Positions 1-8,463 of a stretch of 16,675 bases of DNA are shown here, in pieces. Positions within the stretch are counted from its first letter, which is position 1. Every line of letters starts with the position of its first letter. The DNA is from JAZDLC01 sp043802345 (lineage in GTDB: Bacteria > Planctomycetota > B15-G4 > JADJEK01). A model generated the notes under the pieces. That model ran no database searches, was not told the DNA's origin, and worked only from the letters and a program-made list of their open reading frames with translations. Made by a program: the position numbers and the translations under genes. Where the stretch lies: NCBI GenBank assembly GCA_043802345.1, contig JAZDLC010000485.1, positions 1 through 16,675 of the forward strand, written 5' to 3'.

Positions 1-1318
1 TCTCCACATCCGCCCGCGACACCTGCGGGCACTCCGGGTCGACTTCGCTGAACAGACGCTCCACCGCGTGCCGCAGTTGCCGGATATTCCTGGGCCAGGG
101 CTGATCGGCCAGCAGGCGCAATGCCTCGGCGTCGATCCGCAAGAGCCCGGGGGTGCCGAAGCGGGTGCGGAACTCGTCCAGGAAGTACGCCACCAGAAGG
201 GGAATGTCCTCAGGTCTCAGGGCCAGCGGGGGCAGTACGATCCGCATGGCGTTGAGCCGCTCGTACAGGTCCGCCCGGAACCTCCCCTCCTCCGCCGCCG
301 CCGCCAGGTCGACGTTGGTCGCGGCCAGGAAGCGCAGATCCGCTTTCTGATCGATCGTGCTTCCGAGAGGCCGGTACCTGCGCTCTTCCAGCACTCGCAG
401 CAGCTTCGCCTGGATCTCCTGCGAGATGTTCCCGATCTCGTCCAGGAAGAAGGTTCCGCCCTGAGCGCTCTTCAGCAACCCGGCCTTCTGGGCGTCCGCG
501 CCGGTGAACGCGCCCTTCTCGTGCCCGAACAGCTCGCTCTCCACCAGGTTCCCGGAGGTGGTCGTCAGGTCCGCCGTCACGAACGGCCTGCCGCTGCGCG
601 GGGACAGCTCGTGCAGCGCACGCGCGACCAATTCCTTGCCCGTTCCAGTCTCACCCAGGATCAGCACGTCGCTCGGCAGCGGGCTGGTGCGGCGAATCCG
701 GCCGAACACCTCCTGCATCTGGAACGACTTTCCCACCTGTCCCATGAGGAACAGGTTCTCGTCGGCGCGGATCTCGCGGGCTGCCTGGTCCACGCTTCTC
801 GACGCCACCCAATCGACCGTGTCGCCGGAGACCGCCTCGCGCAGGTAGCGGTTCTCGCGGCGGAGCCTCGTGATCTGCTCCGCATCCCCCTGGAACCTGA
901 GCGCGATGCCTTGAATCCGCTCCCTCAGGCGCAGCCAGGTCACGCCCGGATCCTCCGCGTCGGTCTTCGCCAGCAGCGAGTCCTCCCCCACGCCGAGGCT
1001 GCTCAGGCGCTGGCCATCCCGCACGTCGAGGGCGCCGACGTAGGCGGTCATCAGGATCGGTTCCACCTCGGGCCAGTGCTGCTTGGCTAGCCGGATGACC
1101 TCGAGGCCGTCCTTCGATCCGCCACCGACCTTTTCGAAGTTGAGATCGGTCACCACCACGTCGAACGCTTCCCCGTCGGCGATGAACGCCTCCACGCCCG
1201 AGACGCTCGCGGCGGTCCGGAAGTCGATCAGGTGCTCGAGTGGCTTCCCCACGTTCTTCATGAATCCCTTGACCACTCCGCCGGAGTCGTCGCAAAAAAG
1301 CACGCGGGTCTTACTCAC
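1..1318 (-). CDS. Sigma-54-dependent response regulator (NtrC family), C-terminus beyond the window
   Basis: Phosphorylation-controlled activator of sigma-54 RNA polymerase, partner of the kinase encoded just upstream. The visible 439 residues hold an N-terminal receiver (acidic pair D10/D11, likely phospho-acceptor D58 in VVTDLNF, T91, K118), a linker, then an AAA+ domain from about residue 195: Walker A GETGTGKE (222-229), the sigma-54 contact loop GAFTGA (269-274), Walker B GGTFFLDEIG, sensor ATN, and WPRNIRQLRH where the family usually has WPGNVRELRN. The Fis-type DNA-binding domain would lie past the left edge. The start is GTG at 1316-1318. It follows a strong AAGGAGG, and GTGAGTAA overlaps the kinase stop by 8 bp, so translation is probably coupled. 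The receiver is divergent around its N-terminal acidic pocket. Family call is secure; the target promoters are unknown. Confidence 0.93.
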   Translation of the reverse strand, partial: MSKTRVLFCDDSGGVVKGFMKNVGKPLEHLIDFRTAASVSGVEAFIADGEAFDVVVTDLNFEKVGGGSKDGLEVIRLAKQHWPEVEPILMTAYVGALDVRDGQRLSSLGVGEDSLLAKTDAEDPGVTWLRLRERIQGIALRFQGDAEQITRLRRENRYLREAVSGDTVDWVASRSVDQAAREIRADENLFLMGQVGKSFQMQEVFGRIRRTSPLPSDVLILGETGTGKELVARALHELSPRSGRPFVTADLTTTSGNLVESELFGHEKGAFTGADAQKAGLLKSAQGGTFFLDEIGNISQEIQAKLLRVLEERRYRPLGSTIDQKADLRFLAATNVDLAAAAEEGRFRADLYERLNAMRIVLPPLALRPEDIPLLVAYFLDEFRTRFGTPGLLRIDAEALRLLADQPWPRNIRQLRHAVERLFSEVDPECPQVSRADVE

Positions 1319-3434
1319 GGGAACCCTCCTTCGGCACGTTCTCGAGGTCGTCCGGGAGATCCAGTTCGAAGGCGACCAGGCGCCGCTCCCAGTCATGGAT
1401 CCTTGCTGTGACCGAGCCGGAATAATACTCCCTGGCAAAATAGCGGATCAGGAACAGGCCGAGGCCGGTCCCTCCGCCCCGGCCCGGCTCGAAGCACTGG
1501 TCCAGAATGCTCGCGACCTTCGTCCGCAGCTCTTCCCCCGAGCACGGCTCCATCTCGGCGATCCGCGGCAGGACAAATCGTTCCCGGCCATCATCCGCCG
1601 GCACCGACCGCACGGCCAGGTCATTCACGAAACGGAGGATGACCCTCTCTCGTACCTTCTCCACTTCCACCACGATCTCTCGCTCCCCGGAGCAGTTGCG
1701 AAGCGCGTTCTTGACCAACTCGTAGAAGAAGAAGCGGAGGATTCCCGGCTTGCCTCTGGTGATGCTGCGGACCTCATCTCCGTCACCGAGGAAGACCACC
1801 CGCATCGGCAGCTCGAGGAACTTCTTGCGCTGGTTCACGACCTGCGGTTCCCGCGAGTCGCTCGGCAGGTCCGACACCTCGATGATGCCGACCTGCTGCC
1901 GCACCGCCAGGAGCAGCGGCTCCAGCACGATCGCCGTCAGCCCCTCGGGCTGGACCCGGGATCTCAGGGCGCTGTCCTTGCGCGCCCGGGCGAACTCATC
2001 GAGGAACTTGATGAAGCCGAGCCGCGCCTTGTTCGAGTCGTAGATGAAGCGGAGGTTCCGCTCCACGCCTTCTGGCACCTCGCCCTCGAACTCCTCGAGC
2101 GCTTCGAGCGCTTCCTCTCCATAGGCGTCATACGCCAGGATGTCGTTGCCGATGGTGTGCGTCAGCCCGGCCGTCAGCGCGATCCAGTTGTCCTTCTCCT
2201 GTTCTTTGGCCCTGACCTCGATGGCGGCCCGGCTCATTTCCCGCCGCTCCACCTCGACCTCGAAGTTCCGCCGCAGGGTGGCCAGGAGGTAGAGGGTCGC
2301 CAGGATCATGATCGCGATCGCCACACGCTGGGAGATCATCCGGTGCTGAACCGACCGGAACGAGCGCTTCAGATTCGCCAGCCCCCGAATGCTACCGAAG
2401 AACTGGACGCTCTCGACGTAGATGCTGCGCTGGCTCTCGCTCAGCACGTCCAGGGTATGGAAGGGTTGCTGGAGAGGCAGGTTCTCGTACCAGGGATCCC
2501 GCACGGCGCTGCCCTGCAGACCGCTCTCCCGCCGGGCCATCAGATCGCCGGCCACCGCCACCATCCGGTCGATGACCCCGTCGATCATCGAGGAGGCCTC
2601 GTTGAACCGTTCGATCAGCAACTCGCTCTGTGCCTGCGCCACCTCCTCGGGGGTGTCGGGACGGGCGTAGCGAGCCGCTTCTCGCAGCAGGTTCTGCTGC
2701 TGCTCCAGCGCCGCCACGAACAGCTCGTAACTCTCACCGATGGTCGCTCCGCCAGGCACGAGCCCTGTCTCGCCCTTCCGCCCGGAGAAGTACTCGAATT
2801 CGGAGAGGACCGGGTTCCCCGCCCTGGCGGCATCGATCCTCTCGCGCAGGCGCCGGAAGTCATCATCAACCAGCGAGCGCTGCAGGGACAACTGCTCGAT
2901 CGGCTCCAGGATCAGCGTCCTCGCGTTCTCCCCCAGCCGGGCGAGGTTCTGCTCCAGCACTTCCTGCTGGGCCAGACGAACGTGCGCCAGCACGAGGCCG
3001 TACATCCCCAGGAACCCGAGCAGGAACGCACCGTAGGTCTTGAATCCCGAGCGGGCACGGGGGGCCTGCTCGAGATAGAACGCCAGCAGGGCGTAGATCA
3101 GGAACAGGGCGGGATCGAGCGGGCTCTCGGTGAAGACCGCGCGATCCAGCACGCTGACCTCGCCTCCCGTGAAGACGAAGGCGACGCCCAGCAGCGGCAG
3201 ATCGAGGATCGGGATCAGGCGCCGCCTGCTGGCAAGGGTCCAGACCACGCGCAGCACCGCCAGGACCAGGAACACGATCCACTCGTAGCCGAAGACCTCG
3301 AAGTCCGGCAGGCGGCCCATGGCGGCCACGGTCAGGAGGGTCGGCAGGAGCAGCAGCGCCAGTCCGGCACCGAGCGGCTTGCGGGCCGAGACGGAACCGG
3401 TCGCGGCGCCGGTGGTGTTCTCGGTCGGCTTGGG
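1311..3434 (-). CDS. Membrane sensor histidine kinase (start codon uncertain)
   Basis: Sensor kinase for the response regulator it overlaps by 8 bp. Numbered from an ATT at 3432-3434 (707 aa), it has hydrophobic segments near 19-38, 51-68, 74-88, 107-121 and 133-150, an extracytoplasmic stretch of about 220 residues rich in predicted helix, a sixth segment at 371-387, then the cytoplasmic kinase. The phospho-acceptor is probably H426 in LTHTIGN, a variant of the HExxN box. The ATPase has an N-box ELVKNAL (N576) and a glycine-rich GGGTGLGLFLIRYFA (about 653-667). The usual DxG box is not clear (FVNDLA stands near it). The start is unresolved: between the upstream stop (3455) and the first hydrophobic segment there is no ATG, GTG or TTG in frame. 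ATT has GGAAGGG 6 nt ahead of it. The first ATG, at 3320, would remove segment 1 and upset the N-in topology. Confidence 0.85.
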   Translation of the reverse strand, partial: PKPTENTTGAATGSVSARKPLGAGLALLLLPTLLTVAAMGRLPDFEVFGYEWIVFLVLAVLRVVWTLASRRRLIPILDLPLLGVAFVFTGGEVSVLDRAVFTESPLDPALFLIYALLAFYLEQAPRARSGFKTYGAFLLGFLGMYGLVLAHVRLAQQEVLEQNLARLGENARTLILEPIEQLSLQRSLVDDDFRRLRERIDAARAGNPVLSEFEYFSGRKGETGLVPGGATIGESYELFVAALEQQQNLLREAARYARPDTPEEVAQAQSELLIERFNEASSMIDGVIDRMVAVAGDLMARRESGLQGSAVRDPWYENLPLQQPFHTLDVLSESQRSIYVESVQFFGSIRGLANLKRSFRSVQHRMISQRVAIAIMILATLYLLATLRRNFEVEVERREMSRAAIEVRAKEQEKDNWIALTAGLTHTIGNDILAYDAYGEEALEALEEFEGEVPEGVERNLRFIYDSNKARLGFIKFLDEFARARKDSALRSRVQPEGLTAIVLEPLLLAVRQQVGIIEVSDLPSDSREPQVVNQRKKFLELPMRVVFLGDGDEVRSITRGKPGILRFFFYELVKNALRNCSGEREIVVEVEKVRERVILRFVNDLAVRSVPADDGRERFVLPRIAEMEPCSGEELRTKVASILDQCFEPGRGGGTGLGLFLIRYFAREYYSGSVTARIHDWERRLVAFELDLPDDLENVPKEGSRE

Positions 3435-3454
3435 AATAGGGCGCCCTTCCGTTT

Positions 3455-5305
3455 CTACAAAGAGAACAGCAAGAACGGGCTGCTCGCCAGCGGCAGCAGT
3501 CCTCCCACGGGAGACAGGATATCCACGGCGACGACTCGATCGCTGCTGCGGACCGTCAGCAACAGGCCGGAGAGGTAGTCCGACACCGTCTCGGGCAGCG
3601 GCATCAGGCCCGCGTCCATTTCGAACGGGAGCTGGGCCAGGATCAGGGGCAGGAACATCTCGGACAGGCCGAGGCCGCACTCCACCCCCCGGGCCAGGTC
3701 GACGTAGAAGACCAGCGCCAGGTCTTCCATGTGCCGGCCCACCGTCGCGGCCAGGCAGCTCTTGAAGTCCTCCGAGCCGTCGGCAAGGCCGGGCCCTCCG
3801 GCACCGCCAGCGGTCTGCTTGAGATAGCGGATCGAGGAGGCGAATTCCAGCCGGTCCGCCTCGAGCAGGAAGGCCGGCGCGACCGGAGCCTCCGGAATCA
3901 TCAGGTAGAACCCCCCTTCCCGCTCGCCGATCCGCGCATCCTTGACCTGAACAGCTCCGCCCGATTCCCGCTCGAGCGACTCGCGCAACCGGGCCAGCAC
4001 GTCGGCGGCCAGGCCGGCATCGCGGATCTCGATCTTCCCGCCCACGTCGGGAATGAAGCCGGTCTTCGGCAGGGTCGCGTGCAATACCGTCCGGGATCCG
4101 ATCGGCGCCAGCAGCTCCGCGCGCAGCGCGACGCCGACCTCCTCCTGGAACTGACGCTGATCCTCCTGCATCCGCTCCGATTCCCAGGGGGAGACCTGCG
4201 CGACCAACTCCACGATCCGGTCGTACAGCAGTGCGTAGTCGATTCCGAGCGCGAAGGCGGCCGTGGCGTCTTCCGGGATCCCGTCCGTGAGCGCCGCGGA
4301 CGGCTTCAGGGCATCCAGCAGGCGGAGACAGCCGCGCCGCTCCTCTGGCAGGACCGCCGCGACCGACTCGCGGACCCGGCCCGACTCGAGAGCCAGCGCG
4401 TATCCCGCCCCTTCCAGTCCATCCAGCCCCATGGCGCGCAGATCGTCGCCACCCCCGGCCAGATCGACAAAAGGCATCAGCAAGCGGAGCGCATGGCCAA
4501 GTCCGGCGTACACCTCCACCAGCTCGGTCCCCCGCGCGGAACTCTCGCGCCAGGCCTGGAACGTAGGGTCATGGCTCAGCGAGTCCGGCCGCGCCTCGCC
4601 CGCCGCCAGCCGCCGCATCAGTTCGACCAGACTCTCTTCGCGCAGGCCCAGCACGAACTGGTCGCCGACGAACCCGTGATAGAGCGAGAGTGCGCCCCCC
4701 GGAAGGTGCTCGAGCTCCAGTGAGGAGCACTGGTACGTCAGTGCGCCCGCGACCCGGCTTGCGGTCCGCGCCCCGCCGGGCGGCAGCTCCAGCAGCCGCT
4801 CGAACATGCTCGCGAACGACTCCCTGCCGGCCGTCTCCACCAGCAGCAGGAGATCCGGCATGACGCCCCAGCCGGTGTCGACCAGCGCCTGCGCCGCCTC
4901 GGGCGAGAAGACCGCGTCACTCTTGAACCAGCCGATTGCCCCCTGCTCGTTCAGGATGCCGAAGCCGGCAACTGCGGCGGTCACTTCGCCCTCGATGACC
5001 GCGGGGAGCCCGTACGAGTTCATCAGGAAGCGAACCGCGTCCACCTCGCCCAGGTGCGGTTTCAGGTACTCGATCGCCGGCTGGATGAAGTCCTGGACCT
5101 CTTCATCGCGGTACAGGCGCACCAGGTCGAGCGTGTCGAACCCGGCCACCATTCCTTGCACATCGATCTTCACGTAGAGCGCGCTCGTTCCGGGCAGGAG
5201 ATCGGCGGCCGGAACCTGCCCTTCGCGCGGTGCCGCCATGGACAGCGGCGACGCCACCAGCAGTCCTGCGGCGATCGCCAGGGATGCCTGCTTGCGGAAC
5301 GGCAT
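3455..5305 (-). CDS. Secreted DUF3352-like protein of unknown function
   Basis: A 616-residue exported protein. The N-terminus is a classic signal peptide: positive MPFRKQ, a hydrophobic core to about residue 20, and a likely cut after LSMA. Just after it, LLPGTSALYVKIDVQGMV and a long alpha/beta body resemble the opening of DUF3352-type envelope proteins; this is a resemblance from memory and no function is known. No catalytic motif is evident. ATG at 5303-5305 has AGGAGTG about 6 nt upstream. It lies 28 bp after mtnP and stops about 20 bp before the proposed start of the sensor kinase, so it belongs to the same transcript. Its position suggests it could be linked to whatever the sensor detects, which is inference. 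The last residues (FLLFSL) lie where the kinase frame begins. Confidence 0.8.
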   Translation of the reverse strand: MPFRKQASLAIAAGLLVASPLSMAAPREGQVPAADLLPGTSALYVKIDVQGMVAGFDTLDLVRLYRDEEVQDFIQPAIEYLKPHLGEVDAVRFLMNSYGLPAVIEGEVTAAVAGFGILNEQGAIGWFKSDAVFSPEAAQALVDTGWGVMPDLLLLVETAGRESFASMFERLLELPPGGARTASRVAGALTYQCSSLELEHLPGGALSLYHGFVGDQFVLGLREESLVELMRRLAAGEARPDSLSHDPTFQAWRESSARGTELVEVYAGLGHALRLLMPFVDLAGGGDDLRAMGLDGLEGAGYALALESGRVRESVAAVLPEERRGCLRLLDALKPSAALTDGIPEDATAAFALGIDYALLYDRIVELVAQVSPWESERMQEDQRQFQEEVGVALRAELLAPIGSRTVLHATLPKTGFIPDVGGKIEIRDAGLAADVLARLRESLERESGGAVQVKDARIGEREGGFYLMIPEAPVAPAFLLEADRLEFASSIRYLKQTAGGAGGPGLADGSEDFKSCLAATVGRHMEDLALVFYVDLARGVECGLGLSEMFLPLILAQLPFEMDAGLMPLPETVSDYLSGLLLTVRSSDRVVAVDILSPVGGLLPLASSPFLLFSL

Positions 5306-5333
5306 GATTCACTCCTCGCGGCCCGGCCGGGCG

Positions 5334-6218
5334 TCAGGTGCTGGTTTCAGGGAAGTAGCGTGGATAGAGGAACCGCATGCGCTCGAGTGCGGTCGGCGTG
5401 AGCTGCTCCCGTGCCGTGATGATCGCGAACTTCGCCGCCTCGGCGATGGCGGGCGACTCCTTCAGCGAGGCCACCCCCCCCACGGCCGCGAACAGCAGCT
5501 TCTTGGCACTGGCCGCGTTCCGGTTGAGGTTCTCGAGCACCATCTGGATGTCGACATCCTCGTCGGTTTCCCGCCAGCAGTCATAGTCGGTCACCATGCA
5601 GACCAGCGCGTAGCTGATTTCCGCCTCCCGGGCGAGCTTCGCCTCCGGCAGGGCGGACATGTTGATCAGGCCCGCTCCAAACGACCGGTACATGTGGCTC
5701 TCCGCCCTGGTGGAGAACGCCGGCCCTTCCATGCAGACGAGCGTCTCGTCCCGGTGAACGGAAAGGCCCTCCGACCTGGCGACGTCGTACAGGAGATCGG
5801 AGAGAGCGCTGCTGAACGGGTCGGCGAAGGCCACGTGACCCACCACGCCCTCCCCGAAGAACGAGCTGAGCCTGCCTCGCGTGCGATCGATGATCTGCGA
5901 CGGAATCACGAAGTCGAGCGGCGGCAGCTCCTCCTTCAGGCTTCCGACCGCCGAGAAGGCGATCACCCGATCGACGCCCAGCGACTTCAGCGCGGCGATA
6001 TTGGCCCGGGAGGGAACCTCCGCCGGCAACAACCGGTGCCCCTTGCCGTGCCGGGGGAGGAACGCCACGTCGTGCCCGTCCACGCGACCGATGACGATCT
6101 CGTCCGACGGCAATCCGTACGGCGTCTCGGGACGAACCGTCCCGATCACCTCCAACTGGTCGAGCTCATACAGCCCGCTGCCGCCGATGACGCCGATGCT
6201 GGCCTTGACTTGCGTCAT
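5334..6218 (-). CDS. mtnP: S-methyl-5'-thioadenosine phosphorylase
   Basis: Cytosolic enzyme that splits methylthioadenosine with phosphate to adenine and 5-methylthioribose-1-phosphate, in methionine and purine salvage. The 294-residue product is of normal length (human MTAP 283). Seen motifs: GVIGGSGLYEL (phosphate site, 9-19), RHGKGHRLLP with V68 and RAN (56-73), FSAVGSL (88-94), MEGPAFSTRAES (163-174), INMSALPEAKLAREAE (185-200), and the base-recognition TDYDCW with D211 and D213. The DYDCW form favours MTAP over purine nucleoside phosphorylase. MSALPE replaces the usual MTTVPE or MTSVPE, a mild change beside the substrate site. I chose the ATG at 6216-6218 because AGGAGGAG lies just upstream. 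An in-frame start 19 codons further up (6275) has no such site and would reach into the end of anmK. The gap from anmK is 53 bp. Confidence 0.95.
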   Translation of the reverse strand: MTQVKASIGVIGGSGLYELDQLEVIGTVRPETPYGLPSDEIVIGRVDGHDVAFLPRHGKGHRLLPAEVPSRANIAALKSLGVDRVIAFSAVGSLKEELPPLDFVIPSQIIDRTRGRLSSFFGEGVVGHVAFADPFSSALSDLLYDVARSEGLSVHRDETLVCMEGPAFSTRAESHMYRSFGAGLINMSALPEAKLAREAEISYALVCMVTDYDCWRETDEDVDIQMVLENLNRNAASAKKLLFAAVGGVASLKESPAIAEAAKFAIITAREQLTPTALERMRFLYPRYFPETST

Positions 6219-6271
6219 GTGCTCCTCCTGACGACTTGAAGCGGGCAACCTATCGCGCCGCTCCGGACCAC

Positions 6272-7465
6272 TCAAGGCGTGATGCTGCCCAGGACGGCCG
6301 GTTTTGAGGCTCCGGTGGCGGCAGGCACGTTGCCGGGACGGCCCAGAAGCGTCTCCCGGGCCAGGACGGCGAAGGCGATCGCTTCCTTGGCATCCGCCGG
6401 AATCCCGTGGATATCGGACGTCTCGACGATCGTTCCCGATAGCTCGTCGCTCAAGCGGCTCAAGAGAACGCGATTGTGGACTCCTCCCCCGCTCACGATC
6501 ACCCGATCGACCGGCTGATAGGGTGGCGGGAGCTCGCGGATCGCTCGAACCACCGATCTGACCGTGAATTCCGCGGCCGTGGCGAGGAGATCGTCCAGCG
6601 CCGCCTGCTCTTTCCGCGCCAGGATCCGGGCGGCCAGGGGTGCTCCAAAGAGATCCCGGTCGGCGGAGCGGGGCGGCGGCTTCCGCAGAAACGGATGTTC
6701 CAGCAGTTCCGCCAGCAGCGGCTCCTTCACCTGGCCCCGGGCAGCCCGCGCGCCGTCTCGATCGAACGTCTCGAGACCGTTCGTGGAGAGCCGCGTCAGC
6801 GCATCCAGCAGGGCGTTGCCGGGGCCTGTGTCGAAGGCGATCAGATCATCCTCCCTGCCGCGAAGAGCCGTCAGGTTGGCGATTCCTCCCAAGTTGAGCA
6901 GCACCCGGATTTCGCCCTGCCTCCCGAGCAGCAGGCGGTCCGCCAGCGGCACCAGGGGTGCGCCCTCGCCCCCGAGAACCATGTCGCGCACCCGGAAGTC
7001 CGAGACCACAGGAAGTCCGGTCCGCTCGGCGATCACGGCGGGCGAACCGATTTGAACCGTGCATCGGGGGCCACCCCGTTCCTCCGGGTGGTGGCAGATG
7101 GTCTGGCCGTGCGATCCGATCAGGTCGACCTCGGACCGGTCCCGGCCGGACTCCTTCATCAGGCGCCGTGCCGCATGAGCGAACTCTTCCCCCAGCAGCA
7201 CATCCAGTTGGGCCAGCCGGCGCGGCAGGAAGCCTGCTGCGGCGAGAACCTGTTCGCGGAGACCGGGAGCGTACGGGACGGTGAGATAAGCCTCGAGGCT
7301 TGCCCGCAGCCCGCTGTCTCCTTCCTCCCGGCGGACCAGAGCGGCGTCGACGCCGTCGGCCGACGTGCCGGACATCAGCCCGATCACGCGGTGGGCCGGC
7401 TGCAACGCAAAGGTGGAGAGACGCTCCAGGAAGGACCGGGAATCAGCGCGATCGGCAGCAGCCAA
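6272..7465 (-). CDS. anmK: Anhydro-N-acetylmuramic acid kinase
   Basis: Cytosolic sugar kinase that hydrolyses and phosphorylates 1,6-anhydro-MurNAc to MurNAc-6-phosphate, recycling peptidoglycan. Family motifs are clear: IGLMSGTSADGVD (28-40), IGSHGQTICHHP (116-127), SDFRVRDMVLGGEGAPLVP (155-173), LLNLGGIANLT (189-199), the catalytic-Asp box FDTGPGN (211-217), then SGGGVHN and a C-terminal DAKEAIAFAVLA. MSGTSADG has Ala where most members have Leu or Met. The start shown is TTG at 7463-7465, 10 bp after the LysM gene, with no convincing ribosome site. A second TTG at codon 21 (ALQPAHR) would give the N-terminal length usual for the family. Its neighbours, a LysM protein and mtnP, fit a housekeeping envelope and salvage operon. 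Confidence 0.94.
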   Translation of the reverse strand: MAAADRADSRSFLERLSTFALQPAHRVIGLMSGTSADGVDAALVRREEGDSGLRASLEAYLTVPYAPGLREQVLAAAGFLPRRLAQLDVLLGEEFAHAARRLMKESGRDRSEVDLIGSHGQTICHHPEERGGPRCTVQIGSPAVIAERTGLPVVSDFRVRDMVLGGEGAPLVPLADRLLLGRQGEIRVLLNLGGIANLTALRGREDDLIAFDTGPGNALLDALTRLSTNGLETFDRDGARAARGQVKEPLLAELLEHPFLRKPPPRSADRDLFGAPLAARILARKEQAALDDLLATAAEFTVRSVVRAIRELPPPYQPVDRVIVSGGGVHNRVLLSRLSDELSGTIVETSDIHGIPADAKEAIAFAVLARETLLGRPGNVPAATGASKPAVLGSITP

Positions 7466-7475
7466 GGGCCGCCGG

Positions 7476-8228
7476 TCAATCTCTCGGCAGCGTCAGCAGA
7501 GTTCCGGGCTTGAGGTTGTTCGGATCGCTGAGGATCTCCGCGTTTACGGCAAGAATGTCGCGCCAGCGCGCCGAGGTGCCGAACACGGCTCGGGAGATGC
7601 CGAACAGCGTGTCCCCCTTCTTCACCTTGTAGGTCGCCTTGCCGGTGGCCGCCGGCTCTTCCGGTTCACTCACGGAACCCGGCCTGGCCGACCCGCCACC
7701 CAGATCGGGAACGTTCAGCACCTGGCCGATCTGGAGTCTGCTGGGATCGACATCCTCGTTCGCCTTCCTGAGCTCGTCGAGGTAGCGCACGCTCCCGAAC
7801 AGCTCCTTGGCGATGGAGCCCAGAGTGTCACCCTTCTTCACCGCATATGTGCCGGGAGTCGAAGCTTGCGCGCCCGCGCCCGCGCGCCCCTGCCGGTCGT
7901 CCACATGCTGAGGCCGCGGCTGGTAGGAAACCTCCTCCGGCGGATACTCGGTCTCGTCGCCGAAATCATCATCGCCGGGAAGGTAGATCTGATCATCCGG
8001 CGCGATCAGCGCGCGCGGATCTGCTGCCTCGCCCTGATTCTCGAGACCTTCGTTCGCCAGCTTCACATCCAGAGCGTTCGCCCGGTTCCCTCCTGACACC
8101 TCGGTACCGGTCACCGTGAGCGGGTCGTCGACCGAGTTATTGCCCCAGATCGCGATCCCGAGGATGCTGATGATGATCAGCAGAATGCCGAACACCATCA
8201 CCTTTTCGATGTTGCCCACATTCCCCAC
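7476..8228 (-). CDS. Membrane-anchored protein with two LysM domains
   Basis: A 250-residue envelope protein. A short N-terminus (MGNVGNIEKV) precedes one hydrophobic helix (about 10-29), followed by an acidic, low-complexity linker rich in D, E and P (about 30-125). Two LysM repeats follow: the first starts YAVKKGDTLGSIAKELFG (about 128) and ends QIGQVLNVP, the second starts YKVKKGDTLFGIS (about 200) and ends at the C-terminus. LysM domains bind the GlcNAc part of peptidoglycan, so the protein probably tethers the inner membrane to the wall, with no enzyme domain visible. Start is GTG at 8226-8228, with GAGGAGG about 7 nt upstream. Other in-frame GTG codons follow, but they would cut into the helix. 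It is the first gene of the close-packed minus-strand operon and sits directly before anmK. Confidence 0.9.
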   Translation of the reverse strand: MGNVGNIEKVMVFGILLIIISILGIAIWGNNSVDDPLTVTGTEVSGGNRANALDVKLANEGLENQGEAADPRALIAPDDQIYLPGDDDFGDETEYPPEEVSYQPRPQHVDDRQGRAGAGAQASTPGTYAVKKGDTLGSIAKELFGSVRYLDELRKANEDVDPSRLQIGQVLNVPDLGGGSARPGSVSEPEEPAATGKATYKVKKGDTLFGISRAVFGTSARWRDILAVNAEILSDPNNLKPGTLLTLPRD

Positions 8229-8463
8229 GTCAGAACCTCCTCAGGCGAGGGCGAAGCAGTGCACGAACAACCTAACCCATTGCCGCAAAACGAGCTAGGA
8301 CTCTGCGACCGAATCGCCGGACCAACCGCACCGAACTTTCGAAGTGTCCTGATTCAAGCCCTGCGCGTCAAGCCGTCAGCAGCCAAAAACACAAAATATA
8401 GTGGACACGCCCAGATGAAACACGACCTGATGGGGTTCGGCCAAGAAACGACAGCCAGGCAAC
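8229..8463 (-). promoter_or_regulatory. Intergenic region with candidate promoters for the LysM-anmK-mtnP operon
   Basis: A 235-bp gap on the minus strand, richer in A and T than its surroundings. Two candidates were seen. One is TTGACG (8366-8371) with a 17-nt spacer to GACACT (8343-8348); the -35 is good and the -10 weak. The other is a good -10, TATATT (8395-8400), with only a poor -35 (GTGTTT at 8418-8423). Either would leave a leader of 100 nt or more before the LysM start. I recognised no riboswitch fold and found no reading frame of note. Confidence 0.35.

Noticed and set aside
1083..3578. Long open frame on the plus strand (831 codons) opposite the sensor kinase
   Set aside because: It is antisense to a kinase with clear motifs, has His/Arg/Gln-biased composition and no recognisable domain; typical of GC-rich mirror frames.
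3435..3680. Extension of the sensor kinase 82 codons into the preceding gene
   Set aside because: The overlap is a Pro/Arg-rich shadow of the secreted protein's normal C-terminus.
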